A stretch of DNA of 64,000 nucleotides from Todiramphus chloris collaris (taxonomy: Eukaryota; Chordata; Aves; Coraciiformes; Alcedinidae). The position numbers and the translations under genes are program-made. Of this stretch, positions 13,083 to 26,700 are shown one piece after another. Below the pieces are notes generated by a model. It did no database searches. It was not told where the DNA came from and saw nothing but the letters and a program-made list of their open reading frames with translations. Location: NCBI GenBank assembly GCA_025345505.1, contig JANVCC010000185.1, forward strand, positions 1,556,701 through 1,620,700. Reading direction: 5' to 3'. Position 1 is the first letter of the stretch, and each line of letters opens with the position of its first letter.

Positions 13083-13943
13083 GTAGTGTGAACTTTTCAA
13101 ACTTTACAAGAAAATAAGCTTGTCAATAAAACCACTGTAGAAAATAAAAACCATACCGTTCCTAATGTTCTGTCCGCTCGGCTGTGATTTAAAGCACCCA
13201 AGTGCAAATTATAGTCTTAGAATCACTTTTTCCTGGGGTTTTTATGGGCACCATCAAAAAAAAAAAAAAGTAGTTTTAAAAGTTTGAGCTGTTCAGTGGC
13301 AGCAGTAAGAGTGCATTTTGGCTCACCTCTGCGTAAGGCTTGGAGGTGGAACTGCCTGGGTAGCCATTGTCAAATGTGCACATTAATAGCAAAGCTTGGT
13401 GTGCAGGTATATTTTATTTCTTAATTGCTAAGATTTGGGCAGAACAACGAATTAAGCGCTCTACCATTAAAGGCCTCTTGATCTTGCTGGAATACTGGTG
13501 CTTTACTTGGTGGCTACTTAATGTGGCTTCTAATTTTGGGTGAAAAAAATGTAAGTAAGTTACAGTCACTTTAGCAGTAACAGCAAATATTTGTCTTGTA
13601 ATTTAGAAATTTTTTTTTTCAGTTTTGCTTTCACTGTTATTTTTGATGGTTTCCTGAAAAGAACAAACAATGAAATTTTGAAAGGACACACCACTTCTCA
13701 TAGCATCTACGAGCATCATTTAATTGGTTAGAATCACTTGTCTTAGGTCACCTCGCACACCGAACGGTTTGATTGATGACATTGACCTTAACTGTGATTA
13801 AACTGCTAGAAATCTTTTTCTCGTTTCAGTGACATCTGTGATTATTTACAGTAGAAATAGATTTTCTTTATAAACCAGCATCCATTTCTAGTATCACTGC
13901 TTGTTTGAGCTGTTGTTCAATATTTTTTTCTTTCCTTCCCATT

Positions 13944-13958
13944 CCCCCCCACCCCCCC
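13944..13958 (+). repeat. C7AC7 tract
   Basis: Two runs of seven C separated by one A. The tract lies within a longer T/C-rich stretch and is followed closely by CACCAG, so it resembles a polypyrimidine tract plus AG. No coding frame continuing after that AG is recognisable as DENND1A, so I treat it as low-complexity sequence. Confidence 0.8.
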
Positions 13959-15644
13959 ACCAGGCCACCTGGTATTTCTTAGTTATGTTGAAATACTATT
14001 CACTAGTTTCCATGAATGAGATGAAATCTCACTGTGCTTCTCTGGAGATCGGAGCCCACATAATAAAACCACTGCTATGCTTTGTCCTCCGATGTAGTCA
14101 TCTGGGCTTGGAGGAAGCTGAAAGCTTGAATGGGTCATGCGAATGATCCGTTCTTTCAACCCTCCAGGTGGTTCCTGCAGATCAGCCATTATTACCAGTG
14201 CCTCTGCTGTACCTGATTTGTACATAAAAAGAGAATTTGAATATCCTGAGCTGTCAACATGAGCTACTTAACCAGTGCCTGTTGACTCAGATGACCTTTA
14301 AAAGCCACAAATACTTCTCATAATTTGGAATCACTTCTGGCTGATCATCTTTTTCCTTTCCTAAGGGGAAGGAGCAGGGAAGTACTTATTTGTATTTTTC
14401 TCATGTGTGTGTTTCTACTAGAACTATTTACGCTCACTATGTATTTGTTTATTGTACCTACGAGTTGGTTTGCTTTGTTGTTTTTTTGTTTTTCCCCATA
14501 AATATAACATTTTGAAAGATAAGAACACTGAAAACCCATATGGGGTGCAAATGAGAACATAATGAAAAGCGATTCCCCTTTCTGGATTCACTTGTTTGAC
14601 TGAATATCACAGACTGTCACTGAAATGACTGTAAGCCAACCATTTTGAACATAAAGGAGAGATTTTAACCCATAGCATACTTAATTGAACATTAAGAATG
14701 GGCTTTCAGTGCTCCAGAAGGTAGAGGATGTCTCAGGTTAAGGGTGCAGCAGCTGAAAGGGATGCGTGTGCTACTTCTCTTCAGTGTAAAAACACACACC
14801 CGTGCACCAGTGTGTGCACATCCATAGGTGTGTGCAGAGGTGTATACATGAACAAATTCCCATTGTAGTCCTCTGTGATGGAAATGTGACTTGGCTTTGA
14901 ACTCTGTGTGGGAATTAATCTGCCAGTTACAGCAAGAAGGTAAACAGTCTTACATTGCCGCATGCGAGCAAATTTAATGTGGCCACGACATGAACCTAAA
15001 GATCTTGAGAAAAGCCCTTATTGTGTTGGGAGGATGGACAACTGAAGCTTGAGCAGGACCTCCTGGATATACTTAGTTTCTGCAGATCACATACATGCAA
15101 GAATCTTTAGGGTTACTTCAGAGGAACTTACCAACTTGCCACAACTGTTTAATAAACAGGCTTCTCCTGGCTGCAAATGAAGCATGTTCTGTTGGGTTTT
15201 TTCTCCTGTTCCATAATTTTAATTGTTAGCTGGAATGCTGTTTCTCACACATGGTCTGCACTTGACCTTGCTAAAATTAAGCATATAATCCCCTTTTTAA
15301 ACACCATACTAAAATCACCATAGTAACGTTACATCCAAGCTTTACAGATAAAACACCACAGCAGTAAGGGATTTTTTGGTATCCCCTAGCAGCTCTGCGT
15401 GGTTTATGGAAATGGTTGCTCTGCTGACATCTAGGTTTTGGTAGGATGATAGTACTCACACTCTCTATTTCTCAGACTACTTCAGTGCTTTTAAATATAT
15501 GCCTTTTTGTTCATCTCTGAATTTGAAGCACTTTTTCAAATTCAGCATTGCATGTATGTCCTTCCCTGAAGGATTCTTCTTTCTAAAGTGGACAATGGCA
15601 TCTTTCCAGTCTGGATCCAACTTTCATTTCTGGAAGATTGTTGT

Positions 15645-15740
15645 GTGGTATTTGTTTTGTTGGGGTTTTTTGTTTGGTTGGTTTTTTTGGGGGGGTTGTG
15701 TTGGGGGTTTTTTTGGGTGTTGTTGTGGGCTTTTTTTCCC
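15645..15740 (+). repeat. G/T-rich patch with G7 and G5 runs (potential G-quadruplex)
   Basis: G runs of 4, 7, 5, 3 and 3 at 15662-15665, 15689-15695, 15703-15707, 15715-15717 and 15727-15729 are separated by T-rich spacers. With loops slightly longer than seven bases this could fold as a G-quadruplex on the sense strand and in nascent RNA. The folding is inferred from run spacing only. Confidence 0.7.
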
Positions 15741-16488
15741 GTCTGGGCACTGACTGTGTAATCTCTCTCAAAAATTGTTTATTGCATTATACACGGCATC
15801 ATAGAAGAGAGTGACTGTTCATTTTGAAAAATCATATATAAGTTCTACAAAATTATTTTTATAGTCACGTTTGGCTTTAGCAGTTTGCATTTTTGGTTCT
15901 AGTTTCTCTTTTCTTCCTTTGCACATTATTCTACTCCTCCAGCAACCAGGCAATCAGTTAAAAGGAATAGAGGAGAGTCACCCAGCATAGTTTCAGGTGC
16001 TGAACATTTTCAAGTGATGTATTGTTGTACAGCAAAACAGGTAGATGGATAATAACACTTGTACAAGTCAATGTCCAAGTGTTGAAGAAGCCTGTGTGTT
16101 ATTAAACACTGTCTTGCTCTTGGACTAAACCAATTCTCAAATGAAGGAAATAAGGAAATATTTTGGATTATGAGAGAACAAGTGTTTGGTTTGTATGGTG
16201 TGTACTGCATTGAATACGGTTGACAGTCATAACCATTTTCTTGTAAAGATAAATGTGTTTTTAGTATCCTCCCACACTTGCAAAAAAATGGAACAAAGCC
16301 CCTACCCAACTAAAACCACTTCTCCCTCCCCAAGGGACCAGCATGTTTAAGTTTCTAGAGGGTCTATACTTCCAATTTCTCAAAAAATGTGAAGAGTAAA
16401 TACTATAGGTTCAGTGACTTGCACTAGATACTCTTGACACAAAGTTAGCTCAGCATTAATTTTTTTTCCTCTTACTCTTTATTTTCAG

Positions 16489-16608
16489 CCATGCAGTTAA
16501 CCAAGTTGGGCAGAACTTTACATTTGTGCTTACAGACATTGACAGCAAACAGAGGTTTGGATTCTGTCGCTTATCTTCTGGGGCCAAGAGCTGCTTTTGT
16601 ATCTTAAG
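16489..16608 (+). CDS. DENND1A: DENND1A coding exon, uDENN (about human residues 61-100)
   Basis: A 120-bp exon between ATTTTCAG and GTAGGT. The first base completes the split serine (AG+C) and the last two bases (AG) open another serine finished by the next exon. The peptide includes [20 protein letters not shown] and [15 protein letters not shown], the most conserved stretch of the upstream DENN region; [20 protein letters not shown] separates DENND1A from DENND1B ([20 protein letters not shown]). The only visible differences from human cluster at the amino end (SHAVNQ against SLTVSQ). Both ends are phase 2, so skipping would delete 40 residues in frame but remove the core of uDENN. Retention of the next intron would meet TAG immediately. 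Confidence 0.97.
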
Positions 16609-19600
16609 GTAGGTCTGTGGCTCGGCTTTTGGCTGACTCTAGGAAGCAGTGTTTGACTTTACTGTGTTACGCTGCAATTATAATTTCCAGCTGTTCAAGA
16701 TTATTTTCATATCTGGTCCTCAAAGTCACTGCTCTTCTGCAGAAGATGCAAAATATCTTGCACTTTGAGTTCCTCTGTAGATAACTGTGTGTGTTTGTAT
16801 TCAATGTTCTTGAGTTAACAATGTGGAAAAAAAATGTCTCTTAGCAGTAATTTGATATGACACAGCACGATGGCAGCTGTTATCTTTAGCTGTCACAAAT
16901 GATCTTCTTAAGACATTTTGTGGACATTTGTATATGCAAGTTTTATTAACAAAGCATCTGTTGGTAACTGAGAGAATGTCACTGATGGTCTCCACATCCT
17001 AGAAGTTTGTGTGTGTGCTCTTTGCTCTGTCCCATCGAGGTTTTTGTGAAGTTTGTCATAATACAGACTGTTAGTGGAAGCTGGGAACAATACCTTTCAT
17101 GTAAAACAGGCAAAGAGACTCTATCAGAGTGGGGTTTTTTTATGATATCCCCTGGATGTGTTGGAATACAGTCTGAAGTTTTCTGTTTACATTTGCTGTG
17201 AGAAACAATGCGAGTAAAATCAGTTTTAATATCTACCAATATACTAGTTCCATGAAGAACTCCTATGGAATGAAGGTTTCCACATGGCATCTGGCCTGTT
17301 TAGTTTGAAACAAATTTAAGAATGATCTGTCTTCTGCTTTCTGCTTTTTACATACTCATAAGAAATTAGAAGTTTCTGGGTAGTGGCCCAGGTAAAGATA
17401 GCTCAGAGTGAACTGTATGAACAGCCATCTTGGTGACTGCACAATCGCTCAAGCAATCACCAATGTGGACAGTCTCCTCTATGAGCAATTGTAAACATCT
17501 CTCTCAGTTGTCTAGGGTTTGCTTTTCACACAAGAGGATCCAGTGCACGAACAAGAACCACCAGGAAGAACTTGCCTTCACCCTATGAGCACCGTGTTGC
17601 ACGTGATGGAATGGGACCATCTCCATAGATGTTACTGGATGTGATCTCTCTTGAGAATTTCAGGGATAACCTTGCAAAACATAAGAGCATTTGTCATGTA
17701 CAAGGACACTTCTCACTTCATTGGGTTGCACACAGCAGTGCCGTGGAGCAGATCTGGGATTGATGTAGGTGTTTAAAATGATTGTCTGTGCCCTTTGTGC
17801 TGGCACTGGGCTGACAAAGATACCAAGAAGTTGTTGCCTTGTACTTCAGCATTCTACTGGTGGCAGCGATGGGCTAACTAGACCTTCATGGAAGAAGCTT
17901 CATATTTGGGATAAATTATTGCAAAATCTGCTGAAATTAGTAACTAACTGTGTGGGAGCCAGGCTGACAGGTGTTCTCTCAGTATCTTCATTCCTTCTTT
18001 CTCTTCTCTGGTAGACATTGACTATTATTAGCTGTGGCAGCCAGCAGGATGGCCTGTGTACTGAAGGTGATTCCCTGGCTCGCTCCCCTGCCTACCTGGG
18101 TGCTGATTCACTCTCATGTGGGAAGTGTCTGGTTGTGTAAGGTAACTTTTCCCGATTAATGGCAAATTAAAGGCGAAGCACAGTTTAAAAAGAAAATCTG
18201 AATGAGGAGTAATATGAGTCCCTTCTTGATCTCTCCTGGATAAGAGTTCTTTGCTGTCAGCTCCCTTATGTTGAGTGAATGCCCAGAAGAAATGGAGGAG
18301 TTATGTTGTAGTTAAATGCCTTCTGCTTCGACTCATAACCCAAAAAAAAAAAACCAAAACAGAGTTCTAGTGCAGTTACAGCAGTGGATGAATTGGGACT
18401 CTTCACTTCATTCCTACTGCTCCTTTCTCCTGTGAACTAATGAGAAAATGACAGTTCATCATTAGTGCAAGTAAATTTAAGTTTTAGAGGACAACGAATG
18501 TAAATCAGTGTTACCCAGATTCACTTGCTCTATACTCGTGACTGCAGCACCCACTTTTGATGTGAACATTCTGTGTCCTTTATGAATGTAGGGATCCTCT
18601 GTGGCAAATGAATGGGTCAAAACATACTGAGGAATATGGGCATGATATGAAAATGCGAATGGGGATGAAAGGAATGTATATTTGTTCCTATGTTTTTAAA
18701 TTACAGGTTGGATGGCAGCAAGCTTCAAGTGTTCCTTGCTGTCTTGAGTGATAGTATAAAAATTAAGTGATATTGTTTATTATTAGAGATAATATTTGGA
18801 TGTTTATCAGTCAGATTTTATGCGTCTGGCCATGGTGAAATGTTTTGGAGGTAGAAAATCACCACATGTTTAGATGTGTTATTGAGGAGGAACAGGGGAA
18901 AAAGGAAATTCTTCTCACTTGGATGGTGCTTTAAAAAGTTTCTCCAGAGGTCTGGAAGCAAAGTTTAAATGACACAGTACTCAGACAGAAGTCAAGGTCT
19001 GGACTTTGAGTTCTGAAGTGACCCAGAGACTTCTTCATGTGGATGCAAAGTATAGTAAGGTGCTTCTTGGAGTTCAAAAGCATCACACAGGTTTATGAAA
19101 ATCTTTGATTAAGTTTAAAAACTGTGTCTTCTAGGTGTTCTGTGATTTTTCTTTTAACACAGAGTCACTGAGTCTATCCCTCTTATTCCATTTCCTGTTT
19201 TCTTCATTCCTAGCTGATGGTGAAGCTCCAGTGCTGAGTGTTGTGTGTGCCACAGAGCTGTAGAGCTGGTGCAGAGAGGACTCCTTTCTGCAAGGCAGAC
19301 AGCAGAGGGTGGGCAAGAGCACTCAGCCAGCGCATGCTCCGCTGCTGCTCCTGAGCTTCTAAGCAGTGAAGGGAATTTAAAAAACCCCACAAGCTCAGGT
19401 AGCACACATCCAAATGTCCTGGGTAACTTGGAATTCTGGACTACCTCTTTGGAGGCAGTATATCACAAAACTTAAAATATGCTTTTAAATGAATTTCTTT
19501 TCCAAATGGTAAGTTGAGAGCTCATGTGCACGTTATCAAATTCTGAGTTCTAAATTGGTAGTTTTAACACCCTAAAAATGTCCCCCACACAAAGAGGTTT

Positions 19601-21000
19601 TTTTTTTTCTTTCCAATATGTCATTTAAGGACTGAAGGACTGTGGCTGAAATTAAATAAATCCTATTGCATGTGCATTAAGTAGCTGGGGGTTTGTTTTG
19701 TTTGTTTCTAGAGGCTTGCTTTCATCTAACTTCACATCAGATTTGGGATGGGCGTGTGAAGGTGAGCAATACAGATAGTTCTGGACTTAGTGAAGAGCTG
19801 TGCTCTTTTAGTTAAAAAAACCAAACGCAAACATGTGGAGACATTCTCAAACTGCTGTCTCCAAAGAGAACATGATCACTGGTACATGACTGAGCTGATG
19901 GTTCTTACAACTCTGACAGCACTGGAGAGTGTGTGGTACTGGCTGGGCTGTACTGCCCCTAAGGCCCCAGGATTTGAGAGAGCTTAGCTGAAGCAGTGAG
20001 ACCTGGTGGACAAGCAGTCCCTTTCCTGTAACCATGTAATAGGTACCTTAAAACCTTGCGCTTTTTTTGTTGTTATTAACTCGTAGAGTTTCTGGTTTAG
20101 CTGCTGAACCATGAATTCACCCATTTCTAATGGCTCGGAGGAGCAGTAATCATCCAAGTTTAAGATTTTTGTCTTGCTCCAAGTTGTATTAAAGTTAATA
20201 AAATTAAAAAAAATAGGTACAACTTTATGTAGTTCTGCTTTGCTTCAGAGAGTTCCTGGGCAAAGTTACTGCTTGAGAAGGCACTATAACCATGTGCAGC
20301 TCTGATTTCAATTTTACTTAATTTGAGGTTTTCAGTGGGTATTCAGCTTTTGTACCCAAAATGAAAATCATTCTTCTGAAGTGAAATGGAGAAACATTTG
20401 TGTGGAAATCCCTCTCGGCCAAAATAGCTAAGCTCTGCACCACTCTTTTTCTAAGATAAAAAGAAATGAATCTATAATAGTTTGTGACAGATGGCAGAAA
20501 ATGTAACTAACTGAATGTGATTCTGTATAGAGTTATTTGAGGTTTTTGGTGTGATTTGTTGTGAGTTCCTCCCTTCCCCCCTTTCCTTTCCTTTGATTGC
20601 AGTCTTTGTCCATTTATTCTTAGAATAGAATAAGATTTCTGAGCAGGGGCCTCTCTTGTGGTGCAAAGTGAGAATTGTTTTTAATTGAGCAGAAACATGT
20701 GGAAGGATCAGGAATATCTCAAGGGATTACAGAAAAATTCCAAATTTGTACTACTTACAGCTTGTGTTTAGAGCAGGGTCTGCTGGGAATAAATGTTAGT
20801 TAGTGTGACCTGTGACCTTAAAAACTGTTGACATGGATTTCAGCCAGAAACTAGCCACAGAACTCCTTTGTTAAGCTCATTCATAGCTCCTTGAAAACTC
20901 TAGTCAGTGAAAGTTGCCAGCTCAAATCTAAGGAAAGCAGAGGCTTTTTTTTTTTCTCCTCTCGTCTTTTTTTTCCTTTTTTTTTTTTTAAACACACACA

Positions 21001-21002
21001 CC

Positions 21003-21028
<26 letters not shown>
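21001..21028 (+). repeat. C28 homopolymer flanked by CA repeat and T runs
   Basis: Twenty-eight C in a row, preceded by a short ACACAC repeat and T runs, and followed by TC and T11. The complementary strand carries G28, a strong candidate for G-quadruplex formation, with an i-motif on the + strand. Exact length is likely to be polymorphic and may be mis-sequenced. Confidence 0.95.
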
Positions 21029-21034
<6 letters not shown>

Positions 21035-21480
21035 TTTTTTTCCCATGCTTTGGAAACAGTGGACGCCCCTTAACCAGCAAGACTTCTTTAATAGGACTGC
21101 ATCACCCAAACTTGATTGGAATTGACAGCTTCCTGGCTCAGCCTTGCCAACTGGCAGGGCATTGATGCATAGGGGACAAACAGCTTTAAGGGCCTGTGCA
21201 CCACTGTCTGTGTATGTGCCTCCGAACCGGACCCGCTGCTGAGGTGATACCTAGGAGTGCAAAGAAAAAACTCCCAAACTCTGCACACTGCCTTCGGTTC
21301 CGTGAATCTGTCGATTATTTTGGGGGAGAAAATGAATATTTGTTGAGGTTTTTTTGTTTCAAAATAATTGTCCTGTTGTCTTCTAGAATTTTCCCTTTTC
21401 ACTGATTTGGCCAAAAGCCACAGAAAAATATTTACACATGGGGTGGGAATACATTTTCATTTTGGAATTCATACTGGGAG

Positions 21481-21590
21481 TTTTGGCTGGTGGGGTTTTT
21501 GTTGGTTGGGGTTTTTTTAATTTTGTTTTTATTTTGGGTTTGTTGTTTGGTTTTTTGTGGTGGTGGGTTGTGGTTTTTGCTTTGTTCTGT
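21481..21590 (+). repeat. G/T-rich low-complexity patch
   Basis: Over 100 bases almost without A or C on the + strand, with several GGGG and GGTGGTGGG runs separated by T runs. It yields a spurious open frame of V, G, F and W residues. Confidence 0.8.
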
Positions 21591-23126
21591 TTTTTATGTG
21601 GCTGGTATCATACTTTATAGTAAGATAATCAGATTTTTATAGGGCTGAATTTTAAAACCATTTTTCTTTTGCACTCACTTCTTTACAAGTTTTTCCACTT
21701 CCTGGGCTTTGTGTGTCTGCAGCTGATTCTGTGGCAGGACTCCTGAGCTGGCCTGCATGAAGGCTCACCTGACTGGCATTGACATTGCAGTTTTGAAGTG
21801 AGATGAAGCATCACATCAATAACTCATCTTACTATGTATATCTGGTGGTAACAGTAACAGTAAATAAAAAAAGAACACTAAAAAAAAAAAAAAGGGAAGC
21901 AAAACAGAGTCATCTTCATGAAGAAGCCTTGAGCAGAGAGATGGTAAACTGAGATCAGAGATCCTGAACTGATTCACAATGAAGCTTTGTTGTTCCTGTG
22001 CTGTGGGGTAAAGGCCCCTTGATTCCACACCCTTTGAACAACCTGTGCTGTTAAAACACCAAAATATTACAGTCTTGATTCAGATATTTCTTACGGGCTC
22101 GATTCTGTGCAAGTGCACACTATGTACGGCTGATCTGTCTTTCAGAGCATCTTCCAAGGGATTTCTTTAAAGAAGAAAACAGCAGATGCAAAGGTGAATC
22201 AACCTCACCCCTCCCCAGGCCTGTGCAACATCATCCAGTGATGACTTTTCTGGGGATGGAGAGGAATGGTGGAAGAAGTTGGAAGCTTCTTCCCCCTTGT
22301 AGCCATCCTCTTTCATGGAAGGTGTAAGATTCTTGCCCTTTTCTTAGTCTTCATCATCCTCTTTGAATTCTTGTGATGGTTTTTGTAACCTCAGAGGGCT
22401 GGGCTTTCTACTGAGCTAGCTCCTGATCAGCTGAAATCATTCGAGTTTCACTGGATTCCACCCGCTTTTCCAGAGTGCGCCTTGTTGCCTTCCTGCATAT
22501 ACCAGAGAGCATTTTGTTGTGTTAGTGAGTCAAGCTGGAGTAATTCAGCTTAACCAAAGCTTGAGCCTATAGAAGTTATTTAATAACCTGTGGAAATTAT
22601 GGAATACTATAATTTGAAAGGTTGACATATTTTTGTTGTTATCCCAAAATGTTCTGAGGCTGCTGTTTGTGAAGGAGTATTTGCGGATGAACAAGGGAGG
22701 ATATCCCATTCTCACTTTGTCCGGATGAAAGTTTGGAACATTAAAAAACCCACAGATTTGTAATGTATGCTTTGAACTAGTGCTAATAGCAGTTTTCTTC
22801 TGTGGAGAATACAGAGCATCACATTGATGACAAACAACGATGTAGATAGTAGTAGTCTGATATACGGGAAGGCTGAGCCTTGGAATTCTTTTTCTTAGCT
22901 AAAAATTCTCGCCTGATTTAGAATTTCTCCATGCTTTGCAGTTTTTCTTTACATACAGAAAAGTAAATTAATAGGAAGTCTATTTTGTGCCTGGTAAGAA
23001 AGTACTTAGACTTCTTTTTTTTTTTAATTATACTACACAGTAGGAAAAAAACCCCTTGTCCGGCTGCGTGCTGCTTTGAGGAAGATGGAATTGAACCATG
23101 GTTTAGCTTTTGCTGGTTTTCCACTT

Positions 23127-23166
23127 GTGTGGGGGGTGGGGTTTTTTGGTTTTTTTGGGGTGTTTT
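23127..23166 (+). repeat. G/T-rich patch with G6TG4 core
   Basis: Contains G6, T, G4, T6, GG, T7, G4 in succession. Several G runs close together make quadruplex formation plausible on the sense strand. Confidence 0.75.
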
Positions 23167-23724
23167 CCCGATTCACAGGCATTGATTTCATGAAGAGCAA
23201 TGACTTGGTTTGGTGTGTACTGTTTGTGTTGTGTCCCCTCTCCCCTCCTCACCACTGATACACGTGGACAGCTCAAACCTGAATTTCTTGGAGCGTGTTG
23301 GAGGATGGAGAAGGGAACTGGCACAGAGGACAGCATGGTACCAGGAGTGCAGAGTTCTGTCCCCAGTTTTCAGGGGTGACAGATGCAATGAGCCTGTAGT
23401 CTCGTGTCTGTTGCTGTAAACACTGCTGTCCTGGCAAGCTGAGTAAATAGATGCTGGGTGTTTTTTCTTGGTAAAGTCAGGTGACAGTGCACTGTAAGCT
23501 GTGCGAGATTAATGCTTTTATCCATTTATGTGCTTCTATTGTATAATTACTTCTTAAAAAAAATTTACATATAATCAACTTTTTTAAAAGGAGAGGAAGA
23601 GACCTGATAATGAAACCAGGCTTGCCCACAACAGAGGAAGGATTTCTTTTGCAAATTTAAAGTTGTAATTACAAATCTAGGCTGCAACCAATGAGTGTGC
23701 ATAACCCCAGAGCAGAGATATCCT

Positions 23725-23757
23725 TAAAAAAAACCCCAAACAAACAACCCCCCCTCC
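23725..23757 (+). repeat. A/C-rich low-complexity patch
   Basis: A7, CCCC, AAACAAACAA and a C7 run. It is the complementary type to the G/T-rich patches, so the strand bias of those patches in this gene is not absolute. Confidence 0.75.
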
Positions 23758-26700
23758 ATCTCTCTATCTCTTTAACTTGATTTCTTCCCTTCCCCTTTTT
23801 GCTGTTAGACTTGTGTGTGGACACAGGAAAATATTACTGTGTAATTAAATACGAAGAAAGGCCAGGCTTTCTTTTATGAGGACTTACTATAGTTGTATGT
23901 TGAATAAAATGGTAATAAGCAAAATCAATGTTTTGCTGCCAGCTGTATCTATATGATAGTTTTGAAGCCTTCCAAAAGGATGTTTGGTAATGGCTGGAAA
24001 TGCTAGAGAACACTTCTTGGACATTCTGTATGGTCCTTGTGCTGTATCGACCCTGGAATCCCTGTACTACTTAAAACGCTTCGGAGATGAAAGAAAATAG
24101 CAAACTGGTTCTGTTAGACATTGGCAAAGGCCACAAAAAAATACATGTATAAATCATGAGAAATTGGATCTCTGATTCAACAGTACAACAAAATTGTACC
24201 TAATAAAAATGTTTGTACTGAGCTTCTGTCTGCCTTCATAGATTTTTATGCTGTTTCTTTAGCAGTGGATTCAACATACGCATTGAATGTAAGGAAGAGC
24301 TGGAGATGCAGAAGTTTCTCAGTTCCTTTGCTGAACCTTACAGAGGAGGGGAAGGAGGGAGACAGGCAAGACTCAGAGCTAGAGTCTGACCTTCTTTCAC
24401 AGCAAGTTTAGTTTCTTACAAGCCTGAACTGTAGGAAACCAGTTCAACGTCTTCTGTGTGTGACAGGAAAGTGATCTGAAGTGACTCAAAACGTGAGAAC
24501 GCCATGGATGTAGTGTGCAGGGTTGGAACGGTTCTTCTCTTCTGCAGGCATGTTGCTTTAACTTGACATGTTTATAAAACAGTTTACATCTTAAAAGTTT
24601 AGGGTTTTTACCCCTGATGATTTGCTTAAACAGACACTGGCTTTTATTTTCGGTTACTTGTCAGGATATATACGAAAAAGTGATGAACCTAGTGAAAAGA
24701 GAGCTTGACATCAATTAAAATTAGCTATCTGCTTTGTGTTTCTTCTTTCTGATACGCTGTTTCCAGTATAGTTTTTCAAAACTTCCTGTGTTTTTTCTTT
24801 ATTGTCCTCACAAGCTTTACAAGATAGGGATGCTCTATTTAAAACTACTGTTCCAGGAAAAGAGGAATAAAATTTTCAATTACATCTGCTCATTTATTGT
24901 CTTCCATTTTCATCACTGCCATTAAACTTTTTTTAGACTCTAGACACCTACTTCAGAAAACCTGCAAGGCTGTCTTAGTATTTTATCTTCCACAAATATC
25001 ATTAAATAAGTTTTGAATTCTCTTAAGTTACGTTAGCTTTCTGAAACTATGTGCTCTGCAATACCGAATAAAATAGACTTACTAAAATAGTCTGAAACTA
25101 TTAAAAGCACGTGGTAACACTTTTTTCTGTCCCAGCACTAAAAAGGATTTTATTGAAGTGTATTCCTAGTTTTTCTTGGTCCTCTTATTGATCATGATGA
25201 GCACAAACATTAGTAATGACATCAGTATCTTGTATTTCACAAGAATGTGCATTTTTCTGTGTGTACGTGCACAAAAATATGAGAGAGGCTCTTACATATT
25301 TTTTTACATGAATGTCTGTCTGAACAGTGGTGTCACAGACTAAGACACGTCTTAAAGAAGCCAGTTGATTCTGTGTGAGGCTTGTATTTTCTGTTTAATT
25401 AAGTTAAGTGTACAGTATTGCCTCTTAATTGTGTTCTTTTTTTTTTTTCTTTGAACTTGTATGCAACATCATAGCTGTAGCAATAGAAATGTATTTTGAT
25501 GTTTGGGGTTTTAAGACTGACATTGAAAGGAGTTGATTTCACTGAGCTCATAAATAATGAATTCCTATTTTCAGCTAGATGTAGCTGATAAATAACAAGT
25601 CAATAGGGAATATATTAAATGACACTGAGTGAAAAGCTTTGGAGTTTTCATTGTGGTGTCAGTAGGTCTGTTAAAGGCTTTGCTCACTGAGCTTGAAGTT
25701 TTAAAGCATGGTTGACTTGGTTTAAATATTTTTGTTGAAACTTAAATACAGTAGAACCTTGCTAATCTACACACCTCATAACCACAGGCACAGAAAGGGG
25801 CAGCTCCGTGTACGGCTCTGCAGAATGGACAGGGCTGGAGTCCCATTTGGTGTTTCTAGACTGAGTTGTCTCTGAATATACGAGTCTGCTTCCTGTGTTA
25901 AATTCTGTTTGTGGAATTTACCACAGTAACAAAATAAATCCATCATAAGAAGGTACTTTGTTTCTTTCTCAAGTCTTTTTTTTTTTTCCAGCTTTTGTTT
26001 CATTTTTACGTACCCGAATGCTACTCATCAGTGCTGGCTCCTCTAGTCATAGTTGCAAATTACCTGATGTTGTCTATATATATTAATTAAAACGGTAAAT
26101 GCAATAGAAAAAAGATTTGGAAAAGGCAGAAAACATTCCAAGTCCTGGCCTCTGGATTGTTTTACGATGACACATGCTCTGAAAGAGAAATGTGTTCCTA
26201 CATAATGGAAGGACACTGGTTCCATTGCTTCTAACCAAATTGAGATTCTTGGCTTTTATTCTGCCTTGTCAGGGACACCTTCATTCCTGGTTTCTGCTCA
26301 CCAGTGACATGTGCCTTATGGCTGGAGTAGGGGACACGAAGTCTTTGCTGCAGATGCTTTATTGTATGCGATCAGCTGGTGATGACATTTGAAGCAGAAG
26401 TTCCCCTCTGTTTCTATGACTTTTTTTCTCTTACCAGCCACTAGAAACAGAAATTACTTATGCCCATCTATTAAGTTTGAGGTTTTATCTTGTTTGCAAG
26501 AAGAAAACTAACCTCTACTCTTCTAAAGTACCATGAAATGTTAGCTCCAACCAAGAAAATCAGTGAATCCATATGTGAGCTGGTCCATCTGGGGCAGGCA
26601 CTGAAGGCTTGGGTGTCCAGAATAAAATGCTGAATGCATACAAGGTTAGTTTGTTAATATTAGGAAAATATTTCTCCCCCTGAACTTCCTAGGTGAACTG

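Larger units (their letters stand above)
13083..16488 (+). other. DENND1A: DENND1A intron, 3.4 kb
   Basis: Donor GTAGTG, acceptor ATTTTCAG after a T-rich tract near 16460-16470. It contains an A-rich run at 13257-13270, a C7AC7 tract at 13944-13958 that lies in a pyrimidine stretch followed by CACCAG (a possible cryptic acceptor), and a strong G/T-rich patch at 15645-15740. I see no other exon, RNA gene or mobile element. Confidence 0.9.
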
